Positions 37,090 to 47,821 are shown, counted from the stretch's first letter. The stretch is DNA of 64,000 nt from Orientallactaga sibirica (GCA_036365145.1 JAEOAD010002231.1:3513501-3577500); one strand, 5' to 3'. Program-made: numbers and translations. The notes: generated by a model from the sequence alone, not told the origin.

Positions 37090-37969
37090 GGGTGGCTCCT
37101 CTTTGGGTGATTTTCATTACTGCTAGAATTTCCTGGTGCCATTTATCCTTTTTTCATTCTTTCTCTTGTTCTTTCCTCTCCTTCTCTAGGTCCCAGTTGT
37201 AATAGACTGACATTGTAGTCTGGTCAAACTTGTTCACTTACTAGCTTTTGTAACTTTTTATAAATATTGAGTGCTGGTTGGTGAGAAATTCATCCTCAAG
37301 GAGAAATTCTCCCCTGTGGTCTCTGAGTCTCTGAGGGAAAGTAATGGGAGGGTCCTCTTCTCACTGTATCATAGCTTCCAGCTGGGTATAGTTTTATTCT
37401 GGCCTTTTGGATTTTGTGTCCCTTCAAGTATGTAATAGTTAATACTGTGCCCCATAAATCTAACTGGCATTAGTTAAGAGGACTGCATCTGCCCTGGTAG
37501 GGACACTAAAGTTGGGAACCTAGGAATAGATTATATAGTATTAATTTCCTGCCACTATTGCCTGGGCCAGTACCCTCTATCTCTCAATGGAAGTTACAGT
37601 TTGGTCTATTATATTGCATTTTTATTATTATATTATATTATTTGTTCTAGCAGACCAAAGCAGACTGTTTGCTGAGTTGTTGGAAAATCTAGAGGTATTG
37701 ATATGAGCCCTCAATAAAACTACCCAATTTTTTATGTTTCTTAGCTCAGTTAAGAAAAAAGGCCAGTGGGAAACCCTACCTGGAACTGGGAAACAAGTCA
37801 GAATCATATCCAGATAATGATTCTGCTTTCCACTGTCAAGCTCCCACTAACCTTAGACTATGAGAGGGTCTACACCCTTTTAATTCTCTCTACATTAATA
37901 ATGGTTATCTTATTTAACCCGTACTGACTTCATTCTCCGTTGGAGAATCTGCTTCTCTTTTCCAAACGA

Positions 37970-38435
37970 GAGCTGGACCTGAGGAGATAAATGACCCAGC
38001 ACACTCCACCCCGGGCCCAGCTGAAACCAGAGGAATGAATTGGGGAAATGAGCAAGAGTGCTGCTTTCTTAGTAAATCTGATATCAGCACAAGGATGAAG
38101 GCGATACACACTGAGGCCACTCAGCTTCTATGAGACCAGAGATCCAGAGGCTCTCAAGTGCCCATCACTGAAGTAGACTTAAAATGCTCCAGCGTGGCTC
38201 AGGGAATTTTATGGAAGAGGAAGCAGAAAGATTGTTAGAGCCACTAGTTGGGACATTTTGCACAGAGACATTGCCCTTTCCCCCATAATGCATGACCCGC
38301 AATCCCCATGGGGTTGACCTGCATCCTCAATGAGGAAGGCTTTGTCAGAAAAGGGGCAGGGAGGAGGGAAAGGATGGTACCAACATGTGCTTTTTCTATT
38401 CAAAATGTACACATTTCTAATAAATAAAAAAAAGA
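37970..38435 (+). mobile_element. LINE-1 3' end, 5'-truncated
   Basis: About 465 bp ending in TTTCTAATAAATAAAAAAAAG. It is a diverged near-duplicate of 54300-54770 (shared GGGGAAATGAGCAAGAGTGC, CAGAGATCCAGAGGC, GGAGGGAAAGGATGGTACCA). Two copies in the same sense, each truncated upstream and ending in an A-rich tail, fit the 3'UTR of a lineage L1. It abuts the ERV remnant. Confidence 0.55.
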
Positions 38436-38768
38436 AAAAAGTCCAGTGGGTTATCCTGAAGTGTCCTATAAAGGATACAGGCTGGCAGGGGCCATAGGAG
38501 GTCTCTTTGAAGGAGCTGGAAGTCCCTGGGGCTTGGTTCTTTTGGGTAAGCAGGGCAAGTCCCAGAAAGGATTAAAGAAGACAACTCTAGACTTACCATC
38601 TTAAGGTTCTGAAAATCAATGTGGGGGGCTCAAAAGGAGAAGCCTTGGTGCCTGGGTCTAGAGGGCCAAGAGACATTGAACTACAAATGCAGCCAGTGAT
38701 TGATCATTAGAATGGATGTCCTCCAATAGACTGAGGAGTTTTATTCAAGCCTGTAACTTGGTCTTACT

Positions 38769-39050
38769 GTGGACCCTAGGGGTCCAGCCCTAAAGTGTGC
38801 TTGGGGGTGGATCTGAATTCCAGCCTAAGATATGGAGAGTGCTTGAGCTCTGCCTGGGGTTCCTGGAGTGTGCTTGTTTGTTGTGATGCTGGTGAGATAT
38901 TCTCTCTGTGTGTGGACCTGTCGAAGGGGCCAGCTTCTTTTGCCATTGTGGAACTTGCCCTGCATCTGTAAGCTTCAAATAAATTCCCTTCCTCCATAAC
39001 TGAGTCTGGTCCGGAGGGTCATTGCAGTGGCATGAAGCTGACTGCTACAG
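38769..39050 (+). repeat. Interspersed repeat of LTR or MITE type
   Basis: TGTGGACCCTAGGGGTCCAG at left, CTTCAAATAAATTCCCTTCC near the right, and ATGAAGCTGACTGCTACAG at the end. The AATAAA and the ends suggest a retroposed or LTR-like element, but I cannot name the family. Confidence 0.4.
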
Positions 39051-40051
39051 CGGCCAATTCAATAGAATCACGGGAGTAATATTTGTACTGAAGGTACCCT
39101 GACCATTTCCCTCTCTTCTACAGAAAAGAACAAATTGAAGAATAGTATTACAGTTGAGACTGCCCTGTGGACGCTATTTTTCTCCATCATCTAGAGAACA
39201 TTGTGACCAGGCTTCCTGACATAAAAAGACTAAAACTTTCCTTCTAAGATTCTTTGGGTCTAATTGGGCCCAGTGTTTGAGAATGCATTCAAGTGGTGAT
39301 GTTATCTGTTAATGCCAAAGTGGAGGAGAAAATTCCAAGAGACTTGGGTCAGGATGTACCTAGTCTTATCCTGCATTTTCTAGTGGGAGGCATCCCCTCA
39401 AACCAGAACCCAGTAGAGGGCATTCTCTACCCCCAGGTCAAAAGCAGAAACCACACAGGACTGATAATGTGTGTCCCCGAGTGGGGCAGACCTAAGTGGG
39501 CATTTCTGTGACTTCCCTTTGGCTTGGCCACCTCCGACTCATTTTCCTCCTGCATATTTACTAGGCCGTGGGTTGTCTCGTCCCCCATGTCCAGTTTGCA
39601 GAAGCCCGAGACAGGCTTCCCTGTAACCTTTTCTGCACCCCAGATACCTCCAATATCTCCATTCTTCAAAATAAAAAATAATTGCCACTGAATTTCTCTC
39701 AGAAAGTGCTTTAAGTTAGCATGGAGACAAAGGAGTTAAGATGCAGTAGGGACTCTGATCTGACCAGGAAGAGACACATCTGAAACCCGTGTAATGCCCA
39801 ATCTGGAAAAGAAGTGCTACAGTTCCAGGACTGGGGAGAAACCTTTGTTGTAGGAGAAAGTGAAAGTCTAAGAGCGGGACAACTAAAGTGGTGCGCCAGT
39901 ATAGGAAAGAGTCACCTCGAGGGGAGGTGAGCCAAGACTACAAAGGACTGAAAAGGGGGCAATGGGCTAGATCAGACTGGTATGCCAGAAGCCATATGAT
40001 GAGCTGGGTCTCTGGCACAGATTTAGATCAGGCCCTTATAAAAAGGTGTCC
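39051..40051. other. Intergenic, unassigned
   Basis: About 1 kb between an interspersed repeat and a Dip SINE. A CTTCAAAATAAAAAATAATTG segment near 39.66 kb is poly(A)-signal-like, so part may be another retroelement; not resolved. Confidence 0.45.
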
Positions 40052-40261
40052 CAGGGCTGGGGAAATGGATCAGTGGTTAAGGCACTTGCCTGCAAAGTCT
40101 AAGGACTCAGGTTTGATTCCCCAGCACTCATGTAAAGCCAGATGCACAAGGTGGACTGGAGTTTGTTTGCAGTGGCTAGAGGCCCTTGCGTGCCCATTCT
40201 CACCCCCACTCTACCTGCCTCTGACTCTCAAATGAATAAAATAAAATAGAAAACACATAAA

Positions 40262-40263
<2 letters not shown>
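40052..40263 (+). repeat. Dip SINE
   Basis: GGGCTGGGGAAATGGATCAG start; the tail runs into a (GT)n at 40264-40302, then AAGTGTCCC, which repeats the AGGTGTCCC found just before the SINE. Confidence 0.85.

Positions 40264-40302
<39 letters not shown>
40264..40302 (+). repeat. (GT)n microsatellite
   Basis: About 19-20 uninterrupted GT units at the boundary between SINE tail and target duplication. Confidence 0.95.
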
Positions 40303-40305
<3 letters not shown>

Positions 40306-40717
40306 GTGTCCCATTGACTGTGAGGATACAGAGAGACTGGACGCTCCCTCCCAGGCCTATGACCCTTTCTTTAGCAGAGACCAGACTCTACTTCTTGACT
40401 TTAAGAATGGTGGTATAAACCTCTGCCCAGGTCCTCCCCTATTACAGGGGAGAAATGTCTGCTTAGCTACATGAGGTCTGAGTCATCCATTCTTCCTAGA
40501 TCAAGACCCCTCCTCTTCCTAACACTCAAAGGAAGGACAGACAGGGACTGGCTGAGGGATCTGGCTGTGCTATGCATGGCTCGGGGTTCCCCTCGCTCTG
40601 TGAGGCTTCTCAAGAGCGGGAGCTCATGATCACTCTTGAGCCCTCCTTTGCGATTTGCAGCCAGGCTTACTAATCTTGAGGAGTACTCTTCAAATACTCC
40701 TCCTGGGCCATCAAAGA

Positions 40718-41236
40718 TGTTGTGGAGGGTAAAATATCCCCACCCTTGATGATCAGGGGGCCAGGGGTCCTGTCAAAGCTAACAAAGATTCGGAAGCTCC
40801 AGAAATTAAGAAAGACTCAGAGGTACAGTGAAAGCAAAAATAGCCAACTATATTTTTATTGCAAGGAATAAAAGCTCCCTTTGGGGAGGGCCCCCAGACC
40901 TGGGAATCCATCTGCATAGGTCAAAGGACTGGGTCCCCCTCCTTCCTCTCCTGCCATGGTATTGAGGGATCAGGGTTCAGCTTCCCTCATCATCCCCTCC
41001 CAAGACATCTAAATCTTATGGCCTTTAATTTTTCTCTCTCTCTCCTACCTTCTGCTTTTATGTTTTACTGTCCCAATGGCCAATCATCAATAGACTGCAG
41101 TCTTGATTGTGTGCATTCCTATTCCCCTGTCTCAGAAGCTCCCTAGACCCATTCCTTACCTACTTGTGCCTCCTTAAACTGCCTTCAGGATGGCCCAGTG
41201 TGTATGTGTGGTGGAGAAGGGCTCTGGGGCCAACAC
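40718..41236 (-). mobile_element. LTR-like sequence, minus orientation
   Basis: About 520 bp that on the minus strand begins TGTTGGCCCC, contains a long pyrimidine/purine U3-like part, has a TTGCAATAAAAATATAG poly(A)-signal region with a CT/TG-rich U5 after it, and ends near ACAACA. It could be the 5' LTR of the minus-strand ERV at 36.2-37.9 kb or an unrelated solo LTR. No primer-binding site was established. Confidence 0.45.
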
Positions 41237-41369
41237 TGAGCAGATTTTCCCCATCTCTTAAAATTTCTACATCCCAATGAACACCAAGTTAAGAACAAAG
41301 CCTCTAACATATGAGCCCTCAGGACATTCTAGGTTCAAACTGGGGCACTTTGTAAATCATTGATTCAGA

Positions 41370-41560
41370 TCTAATCTTCTCAACCTTGAACCTACTGACA
41401 TTCTAGGCCGAGTAAACCATTTGTGTGTGGAAGTGTCTTGAACTTTATAGGATGTTCGGTAATATTCCAGGTTTCTACCCATTACATACCAGTAATAATC
41501 AAAGATGTACATAGGCATCGCCAAACATTCCTTAAAGGTACAAATAGAACCACTGCTTTA
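41370..41560 (+). repeat. Ancient hAT (Charlie-type) MITE relic
   Basis: TCTCAACCTTGAACCTACTG ... TATAGGATGTTCGGTAATAT ... TACCCATTACATACCAGTAA follow the order of a common mammalian MER5/MER20-type DNA transposon. Exact subfamily not assigned. Confidence 0.75.
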
Positions 41561-41949
41561 CCTTTTTTTAAAAAACTGCTTTACCTTATTTCACTCATAG
41601 GGAAAAACTTCTGAATACCATAGATGCCTTAATCTAAAAAATGAAGATATGCATAACACAATGAAACAGCCTACAGGAATCGATGCTCTTAGACATTAAA
41701 TGATCAGGGTATGCATAAGGGTTCAATATTTAGCTTTTAATAAATTGACCCTGGAAAAAAAATTAAGTTAATTTCAACTCTAATTCCAAATGACTTTCAT
41801 GTTTTTGCATCACAGAGCCCTAAAAAGCATTAATGGATCATCTGCAATTTAAGTATTATTACTAATTCATTCACGCCTTCTAAAATGTAGGCTTCCTGGA
41901 CCAGTGTCTTATTTATATATATTTGTGTATGCACACATGTATAGCTCAC

Positions 41950-42035
41950 TTTGATTTTCTGAGGCCAGGTCTCATTATGTAGCTCAGGCTGGTCTTGAAC
42001 TCATGGTCCTCCTGCATTGGTGCCTTTCCCTCCGC
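41950..42035 (-). repeat. Old B1-like fragment, antisense
   Basis: GAGGCCAGGTCTCATTATGT, then AGCTCAGGCTGGTCTTGAAC. Confidence 0.5.
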
Positions 42036-42304
42036 CCACACCTTCAGCCTAGGTCATATTTAAGTGTCCTCACTTATAACTTCCTTATCCTGAAGTCTTT
42101 GTCATTTGTCAGACAAAGCTATGTTCTGCATCAGGTGTGCAAGTTTAAATATTCTATGCTCAAGAAAACATTTTTTTCCAGAGGAAAATTATACTAGAAT
42201 TTAGGGAATTTTCATAAATGTAGGTCTTATAGCCATGAACCTTTCAAGTGGTGATAAAGGCCCACTCCAGTCCCCCAGTGCTTATCACGAAAGCCTTGTC
42301 ACTT

Positions 42305-42455
42305 AAACTTAGTCCCTGGAGCAGCAACACAGGCAACACCAGGGAATTGGTTAAAAAATGGATCTCAAGCCCCATCTGGCCCTACTGAATCTACAGTTTA
42401 ACTGCTTGCAGGCACTTCCTGTGCACCCTGAAGTTTGAAAAGCACTGGGTAGAAT
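42305..42455 (+). repeat. Ancient hAT MITE relic
   Basis: GGAGCAGCAACACAGGCAAC ... CTACTGAATCTACAG ... CACCCTGAAGTTTGAAAAGC. Same general type as 1508-1700. Confidence 0.6.
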
Positions 42456-42957
42456 CTCTGAAGATCACTAAGTTTTAGAATCTTCATGCACCATATGCCT
42501 TTGCAAAATACTAATCTTGCATTTACTTATGATTCCAAAACCTCATGGGAAAACCTGCACAATGTTGACCCCAGAGGGCTCCCCCCCACACACACACATG
42601 GTTTAAAAATTTTACATAACCAATGAACTGCAACCTGGAATCTGCGTCATATCTGCTTTCTCCACGGAGAAAGCTTCAACTGGCCTCTCTTAGGTTTCCA
42701 CTGGACTGGGAAGAGTCACTGAGGTGGGGAAACATGCTTCCTTAAGTTATGTATTTCCCATAAGTTCCCCAGCTTTCAAGAGTTCTCTGAGTACTGTGAA
42801 GGTTGAAGACATTGAATGCACTCTCTAGGATTCTGCACGAGGACTTTTATTCTTGCATGCTTTCATTACTTTTGTTCCTTTATAGTTATTTTTTTATTGC
42901 AGTATGAGTAAATGTTATAAATTAACAAGTTCACTATTGAAAAAGACTTTTCCCTTA

Positions 42958-42958
<1 letters not shown>

Positions 42959-42985
<27 letters not shown>
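42959..42985 (+). repeat. (GT)n microsatellite
   Basis: About 13 GT units, just beyond the inferred NPNT poly(A) site. Confidence 0.95.
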
Positions 42986-42988
<3 letters not shown>

Positions 42989-43254
42989 TTATGTGTATTT
43001 ATCCTGCCTTACAATAAAGGAATTTAAAGCAGTATTTATAACAGTATCATAAAATATAACTAATTTGCTGAGGCACAGCTTGGGTTACAGTGATCTGATC
43101 TCTCTTCCCTGTGCATTCTGCAGAAAAGTGCCTTGTATTTTCTAACCCAGAAAGTATAAAAATGTGGGTTATTTCTGTCCCAGTCTTCTAAGAAATAAAG
43201 AGAAATCCAGCATGGATGGCTTTGGGAAACATCAATATACTACCTCAGTACTCT

Positions 43255-43342
43255 CTTTCCAATCACAAAAACACACAAACAAAAAAAAAAACCTGAAAAA
43301 AAAATCACAAGATAGACAACCAATATCAATAGTGTTTTTATT
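43255..43342 (-). promoter_or_regulatory. NPNT poly(A) signal with downstream U/GU-rich element
   Basis: Minus strand AATAAA (plus TTTATT at 43337-43342, inside TAAATAAAAAC) is followed about 25-80 nt downstream by T-runs and TTTGTTTGTGTGTTTTTGTG (plus 43255-43310). That is the classic arrangement of a mammalian cleavage and polyadenylation site. Cleavage would fall near 43312-43322. It is the best such site below the NPNT stop codon. Confidence 0.75.
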
Positions 43343-43420
43343 TACAAAGATAGCATTTGGCCATTTGGAAAACCACTAACGTTTTCACTTTAGAAACATT
43401 AAATTATAAACACAATGTTA

Positions 43421-43428
43421 TACAGTAC
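43421..43428 (-). promoter_or_regulatory. Candidate miR-101 seed match in NPNT 3'UTR
   Basis: Minus strand GTACTGTA, an 8-mer match to the miR-101-3p seed with an A opposite position 1, about 80 nt upstream of the poly(A) signal in an AT-rich context. Eight bases can match by chance in a 2.5-kb UTR, so this is only a candidate. Confidence 0.3.
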
Positions 43429-44379
43429 TTTGGATAACTTCTTCCATCAATGTAGTGCAGTTTATGATTGGCACCTAAAAGTAAAATTTTCAATTATTTT
43501 CCCCTCTCATCTTCAGCTGTGCAGTTACATGACCAAAAGGAAATGAATTATTAAAAAATGGATCTAAGAACATATTTTCTGGCCTTTATTCAAAGGCTCG
43601 TGGATTTATTCCCCCTGTAGCCCTGCCTGTACCAAGTTAAAAGACAAAGGGCCTTCTCTTGGACCTGTTCAGAAAACATTAACATCTTCGGTAGCGTGGA
43701 GGACTCCACCTGATAGAGCAAGATGACTCACACTGGCCAGATGAAGGAGAGGGCTAGTGGAGTTGGGAATAATATTCTTTCAGTAGCCAACTTAACTTGG
43801 CACACACAAAGCAGACAGAGTGCACCAGATAAAAATCTCTCCATCTCTCTGGCTTGCATTTCTTTAAAGTCTTCCTTTAAAAACAGAACAAGAATCTGAA
43901 TCCTGATGAGTAAGCCAAGGAGTCCTATCTTTCCCCGAGGACAAAAAATTAACACTATTAATACTACCACATTACGTCATTGCTAAGATGCTAACATATC
44001 TGTCCATTACAGCTTTAGAAGTAACAAGTTTTGTGGGAATTCCTGTTTTAACACTTGTTTGCCAACAAGGGAAATAAATTTTAGTAAGCTCAGCATCTTC
44101 CCTTTCTGCCCCTCACCATTATGAGGTCAAGAGGAAAATGCCTGCCTCACAGCTTGATCCAAATTACTTTGTTGTGAAGATGTTCATCACTCATAATGGG
44201 ATCCAAATACCTTTTAGAGGATTCTGTGTCTGCTATTTTACTTTGAGATAAATATATCTCAAACAGGTAAATTTTACGTACTTTTTAAAAAGGAGAGAGA
44301 GGGAGAGAAAGGGGGGAGAGAGAATATTTTCACACGTTTTTTTTTTTAAATAAAGGATTCTATTTAGCAAGTGTCCCTG

Positions 44380-44625
44380 CCAGGAAGTGCTCCCTCATAC
44401 TCTATCCTCAGTCTGCTTCCTCTAGTTCTATTCTCAGTGCACATGGAGAACAGCTGGTCTCCAACCTCTTGGTGCCAACCCTTTATATACTGGAAAACCA
44501 TCAATGGTTTGCCCCTTAGTCTTCACTTCTCCAGGCTGAATAATCCCAGTTCCTTTAATTTTTCATCATAGATTTTTCTTTCCAACCCTTTAATCATCTT
44601 TGTGATTCCTGGCAAAAACAGCAGA
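44380..44625 (+). repeat. Ancient CR1/L3-type LINE relic inside the NPNT 3'UTR
   Basis: TTAGTCTTCACTTCTCCAGG, then CTGAATAATCCCAGTTCC, a TTTTTCATCATAG segment and TTTAATCATCTTTGTG follow the order of the well-known 3' region of CR1 and L3 LINEs. It lies antisense to NPNT transcription. Very old element, recognised by eye. Confidence 0.6.
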
Positions 44626-45871
44626 AAATATTTTAGTTCCTTAATCAGAAATGGAGAATAGCATGAGTAAGTTGATTTTTTTTTGTTTTTAATTTGTGTT
44701 TTTAAATATAAAGATAAAATATTCAGGGAGGAGATGCACTTGGAGGTTTGTGGGTACTAGAATTCCAATCCTGCCTTGTCTGGTGTGTGAATCTCATTTC
44801 AGCACATGCGGTGCTTCTGTGCACAGAACCTGCTGCATATACAACCTGCAGTAGCATGTGATTTATGAGAACACCTGTTGAAGCCTGTGTCAGTTTAGGA
44901 ATTAGTATGACAACCTGTCCCAATGGAACCTCCCCAAACTTCTGTTCACCTTGATCTGTAAGTATGGGAATTTGCAAAGCTTCTCACCAGAGAGAGTGAA
45001 GAAAGTTGTTTTTAAAGTATAACCTGAAACCACAAGGGTTTTATATATTAACCTCAGTTTCTCGTTCCCCTTAATGGTTTACTTTCTTTTGTAGAGCTCA
45101 AACTCAAGGACATTACAAAAATCCGTCACAAGTGGACATCTCTGCCAATATACAGTCATTTCATTATGTATTTAACTCGAGATCACAAGCTGCCTTTTTA
45201 CTTTGCAACTAGAGTCTGTGAATATTTGAACATGTAAATACTCAATATTAATAGCACATTTACACAAAACACAATACTACTAACAAGGAATTTCATGCCC
45301 ACACTACATAATTGTCTTTAAAGAAAAATACAACTAACAAGAATAAATGCATCTTGATATGTTATACACCCTTCCTTTTATGAAGTGATGGCAGTAAAAG
45401 TTAGAGTTCAGGTCAGGCCAGAACTAAATTGAAAAGCATAGCCCAATTTCATGAGCACATGGTGCATCATATCATAAGCAAGTCAATACTACTCATGGTG
45501 CAACACTGAACAGAAGGCAGAATGGTTGTTTGCACAGATATCTTTTTGAAAACTACTCCCATTATTTGTCATGAGGAGCATTTTGTAAGAAAGATGAAGG
45601 ATGGCATAGGTCACACATAACAAAGGCCTTCCTGAAGGAGACACTGGATGGAAGGCAAAACCCCAAAATGGTTTGGATATGTCTACAGATGCTCTTGTCC
45701 TTCAAGGATGATGTCACTATTTGTTGGGATTGCACAAAAGCAGGCCACCAAGACCCGAATCACCAACCAGCCTTCTTCCTGTCCCACTCTTCTCCTAGGC
45801 CTGATAAGAGGGTGATGAGAAGGTAAGGATTGGAAAAAGAACAAAGGAGTTCATTGCTAGTTCTGGATTTG

Positions 45872-45967
45872 CTAGCGTTCTTCTGAGCAGGGGCCTCTTT
45901 TCAGGCTCACATCATCCAATCCAATCTCCCCAGTGTGACCACGCCTCTTTTCACCTTTGAAGATAAC
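45872..45967 (-). CDS. NPNT: Nephronectin (NPNT), terminal coding exon and stop
   Basis: The coding part of the last exon is 96 nt. It opens after a pyrimidine-rich CTCTCCCTAG acceptor (AG at 45968-45969) in phase 0, which matches the phase 0 end of the preceding exon. It reads VIFKGEKRRGHTGEIGLDDV, then SLKRGPCSEER, then TAG at 45872-45874. The peptide closes the MAM domain: GEIGLDDVSL is the typical last strand and the Cys in GPCSEER is the fourth MAM cysteine. The protein ends right after it, as nephronectin does. The KGEKRRG stretch is basic. The exon continues without interruption into the 3'UTR. Confidence 0.98.
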   Translation of the reverse strand, partial: VIFKGEKRRGHTGEIGLDDVSLKRGPCSEER

Positions 45968-46912
45968 CTAGGGAGAGAATGCACACTGGTCAAGCCTCCG
46001 CTGTCTCTTTCCAATGCTTGCTCATGTACTAAAATAAAGATACTCCTTCCCCCAAACTAAATATTAGACTACATAGCTGGATTTAAGTCCAGAACCTGGG
46101 TGCCAGCATCTGTCCAGCTCATTTATCTTTCTGTGCAAACTTACATCATCAGTAACTTTCCAGCAGAGCATAGGACTCAGAACCAGTTATTCTTTACAAA
46201 GGCATCCTAACTATAGACTAATACACTGTAGGAATGTTTTGAGGCAGATGGTTTTGTCAAAGATGACCAAGGTTAGGAGGAAGAAGAAAGAGTATGAGGG
46301 AACATAAAGGTGCAGAAATTAAGAGCCAAGGATCTGAAAGATCTTATCACGCAGACTATCCCGGGGGTTCTGGCCTTCTCTTAGTACATATTTGTTATCC
46401 AAAGTCCATCAGAACCCACTGCTGAGTCCCCTAGGTGAAAGCATTCACTGCTCTTGATACCCACTATAAAGAGGAGGAAACTTTTAGTGCTGTGCTTTGA
46501 AACAATGCATTTTCTCATTTTTTCTACAACATAATAAATATTAAGCAAAACTTTAAGACAAAAAAGGAAAAGGCATGAAATCAGTAGTAATGGAGTCTGT
46601 GTTTCTAAATCAGTTTGGAGAAACTCAGTAATCCAGGTATTGTCTCTTCACAGCAAAGGTTTTATAAGCATTAGCACAAAGGCATTCACTATTTGGGTGG
46701 GATGCTAGAGATGTTTTTTTGCTACCTTTGACTTCATTATCTGAAATAAAATGTACATCATTAATCAAAACTTCCCCTCTATCCTATCTGAATAGTGTTT
46801 CCCAATTGTGGATCTGAGCTTTGCTTTCCACCCCCTGACCCCAGGCTATTGATATATGTATGATGTCTGAGAACGGGAGAAAATGAACTTTAAAGAAAGT
46901 CCCCTTTAAATC

Positions 46913-47023
46913 ATAGCACTTGGGTGGCTGAGGTAGGAGGATCACCATAACTTTGAGGCCAGCCTGGACTACAGAGTGAGTTCTACGTCAGCCTGGGCTA
47001 GAGTGTGACCCTGCTTCAAAAGT
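46913..47023 (+). repeat. Truncated B1-like SINE
   Basis: AGCACTTGGGTGGCTGAGGT ... GTGTGACCCTGCTTCAAAA; lacks the B1 5' end. Confidence 0.75.
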
Positions 47024-47183
47024 GAGAGATACAGTAGCTTATAGTAGTAAAAGTAGGAAGTTTAAGGAACTGAAGAGAAGAAAAGTCAGGCACAATTAAG
47101 CACAACATCCAATCTCTGGAAGTTTCTATCAACTTCTATTTTTTAACTTTTACATTGTTAATATTTTTCCTTGAAAACAGTTG

Positions 47184-47600
47184 GTCTTGGGCTGGGGAGA
47201 TTGCTCAGTGGTTAAAAGTTCTTGCTTACAGAGCCGGACGTGGTGGCGCACGCCTTTAATCCCAGCACTCGGGAGGCAGAGGTAGGAGGATCGCCGAGAG
47301 TTCGAGGCCACCCTGAGACTACATAGTGAATTCCAGGTCAGGCTGGACCGGAGTGAGACCCTACCTTGAAAAACCAAAAACAAACAAACAAACAAACAAA
47401 CAAAAAAAGTTCTTGCTTACAGAGCTTGTCAGCCTGGGTTCAATTCCTCAGTAGCATATTAACCCAGATACACAAATTGGCTCATGTATCTAGAGCTCAC
47501 GTGCAGTGGCAAAAGGCCTTAGCACACCATAATCAATCTCTCTCAGTCTCTCTCTCCTTCTTTCTTTCAAACAAATAAAATAATTTTTTAATAAAATAAT
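47184..47600 (+). repeat. Dip SINE split by a B1
   Basis: Starts GGGCTGGGGAGATTGCTCAG; interrupted at 47235-47407; resumes with TTGTCAGCCTGGGTTC and ends in (CT)n and an A/T tail. Located in the last NPNT intron. Confidence 0.9.
47235..47407 (+). repeat. B1 SINE inserted in the Dip, 18-bp target duplication
   Basis: AGTTCTTGCTTACAGAGC at 47217-47234 and again at 47408-47425, an exact 18-bp duplication. (AAAC)n tail. Confidence 0.95.
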
Positions 47601-47821
47601 TGGTTTTTACAAGGGATAGAAGGGGCTATGCTGGTTCAAGGCTGCTATGAAGAGGAATAAAGAAGAAAGAAACTTCAGAAAGAGACACTGAATGGGGTCA
47701 TCATGGCCAAGAGCAACCATAAATCCTTGACCCTGAATTCACAGCACACAGCTTCTCCATACTCAGATACCAGGGTTCTCCTATGAAAGGAAAACCTTCC
47801 TTCTTTTGTGACTCTACTTAC

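Larger units (their letters stand above)
36236..37910 (-). pseudogene. Broken class I (gammaretrovirus-like) endogenous retrovirus: 3' gag, protease, start of RT
   Basis: On the minus strand, in viral order, are three recognisable pieces: a capsid-like stretch (about 37140-37450, e.g. RRGPSHYFPQRLRDHRGEF), a nucleocapsid zinc-knuckle half (37042-37089), a protease (36709-36984) and the N-terminal part of reverse transcriptase (about 36236-36700, with SPYNSPILGV, LINEAVVPL and VVPNP in different frames). Stops, frameshifts and lost catalytic residues are frequent, so no product is expected. Nucleocapsid and protease share one frame with a single TAA between them (36985-36987), as in viruses that read through a gag stop, although this could be chance. 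The left boundary is unclear past the RT piece. To the right an L1 3' end (37970-38435) abuts it. No env was seen. Confidence 0.7.
43315..45871 (-). other. NPNT: NPNT 3' untranslated region
   Basis: About 2.55 kb from the TAG stop to the inferred cleavage site just past the AATAAA at 43337-43342. This is an inference from the stop codon, the lack of a good earlier poly(A) signal with a downstream GU-rich tract, and the kilobase-scale 3'UTR expected for NPNT. Two more minus-strand AATAAA hexamers lie at 43585-43590 and 43605-43610 and could give shorter forms. No Dip or B1 SINE sits in it, unlike the flanks. It includes a purine-rich stretch (plus strand) near 44291-44323 and an old CR1/L3-type LINE relic at 44380-44625. 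Confidence 0.75.
45968..47821 (-). other. NPNT last intron
   Basis: 1854-bp intron with GTAAGT donor and CTAG acceptor, linking phase 0 exons. It contains a Dip SINE split by a young B1 (47184-47600) and a truncated B1-like fragment (46913-47023). The rest is single-copy sequence with no further exon seen. Confidence 0.9.

Noticed and set aside
1..43300. Exons of TBCK, the neighbour expected from human gene order
   Set aside because: No recognisable kinase-like or TBC-domain exon; in human the two genes are separated by tens of kb, so absence is not surprising.
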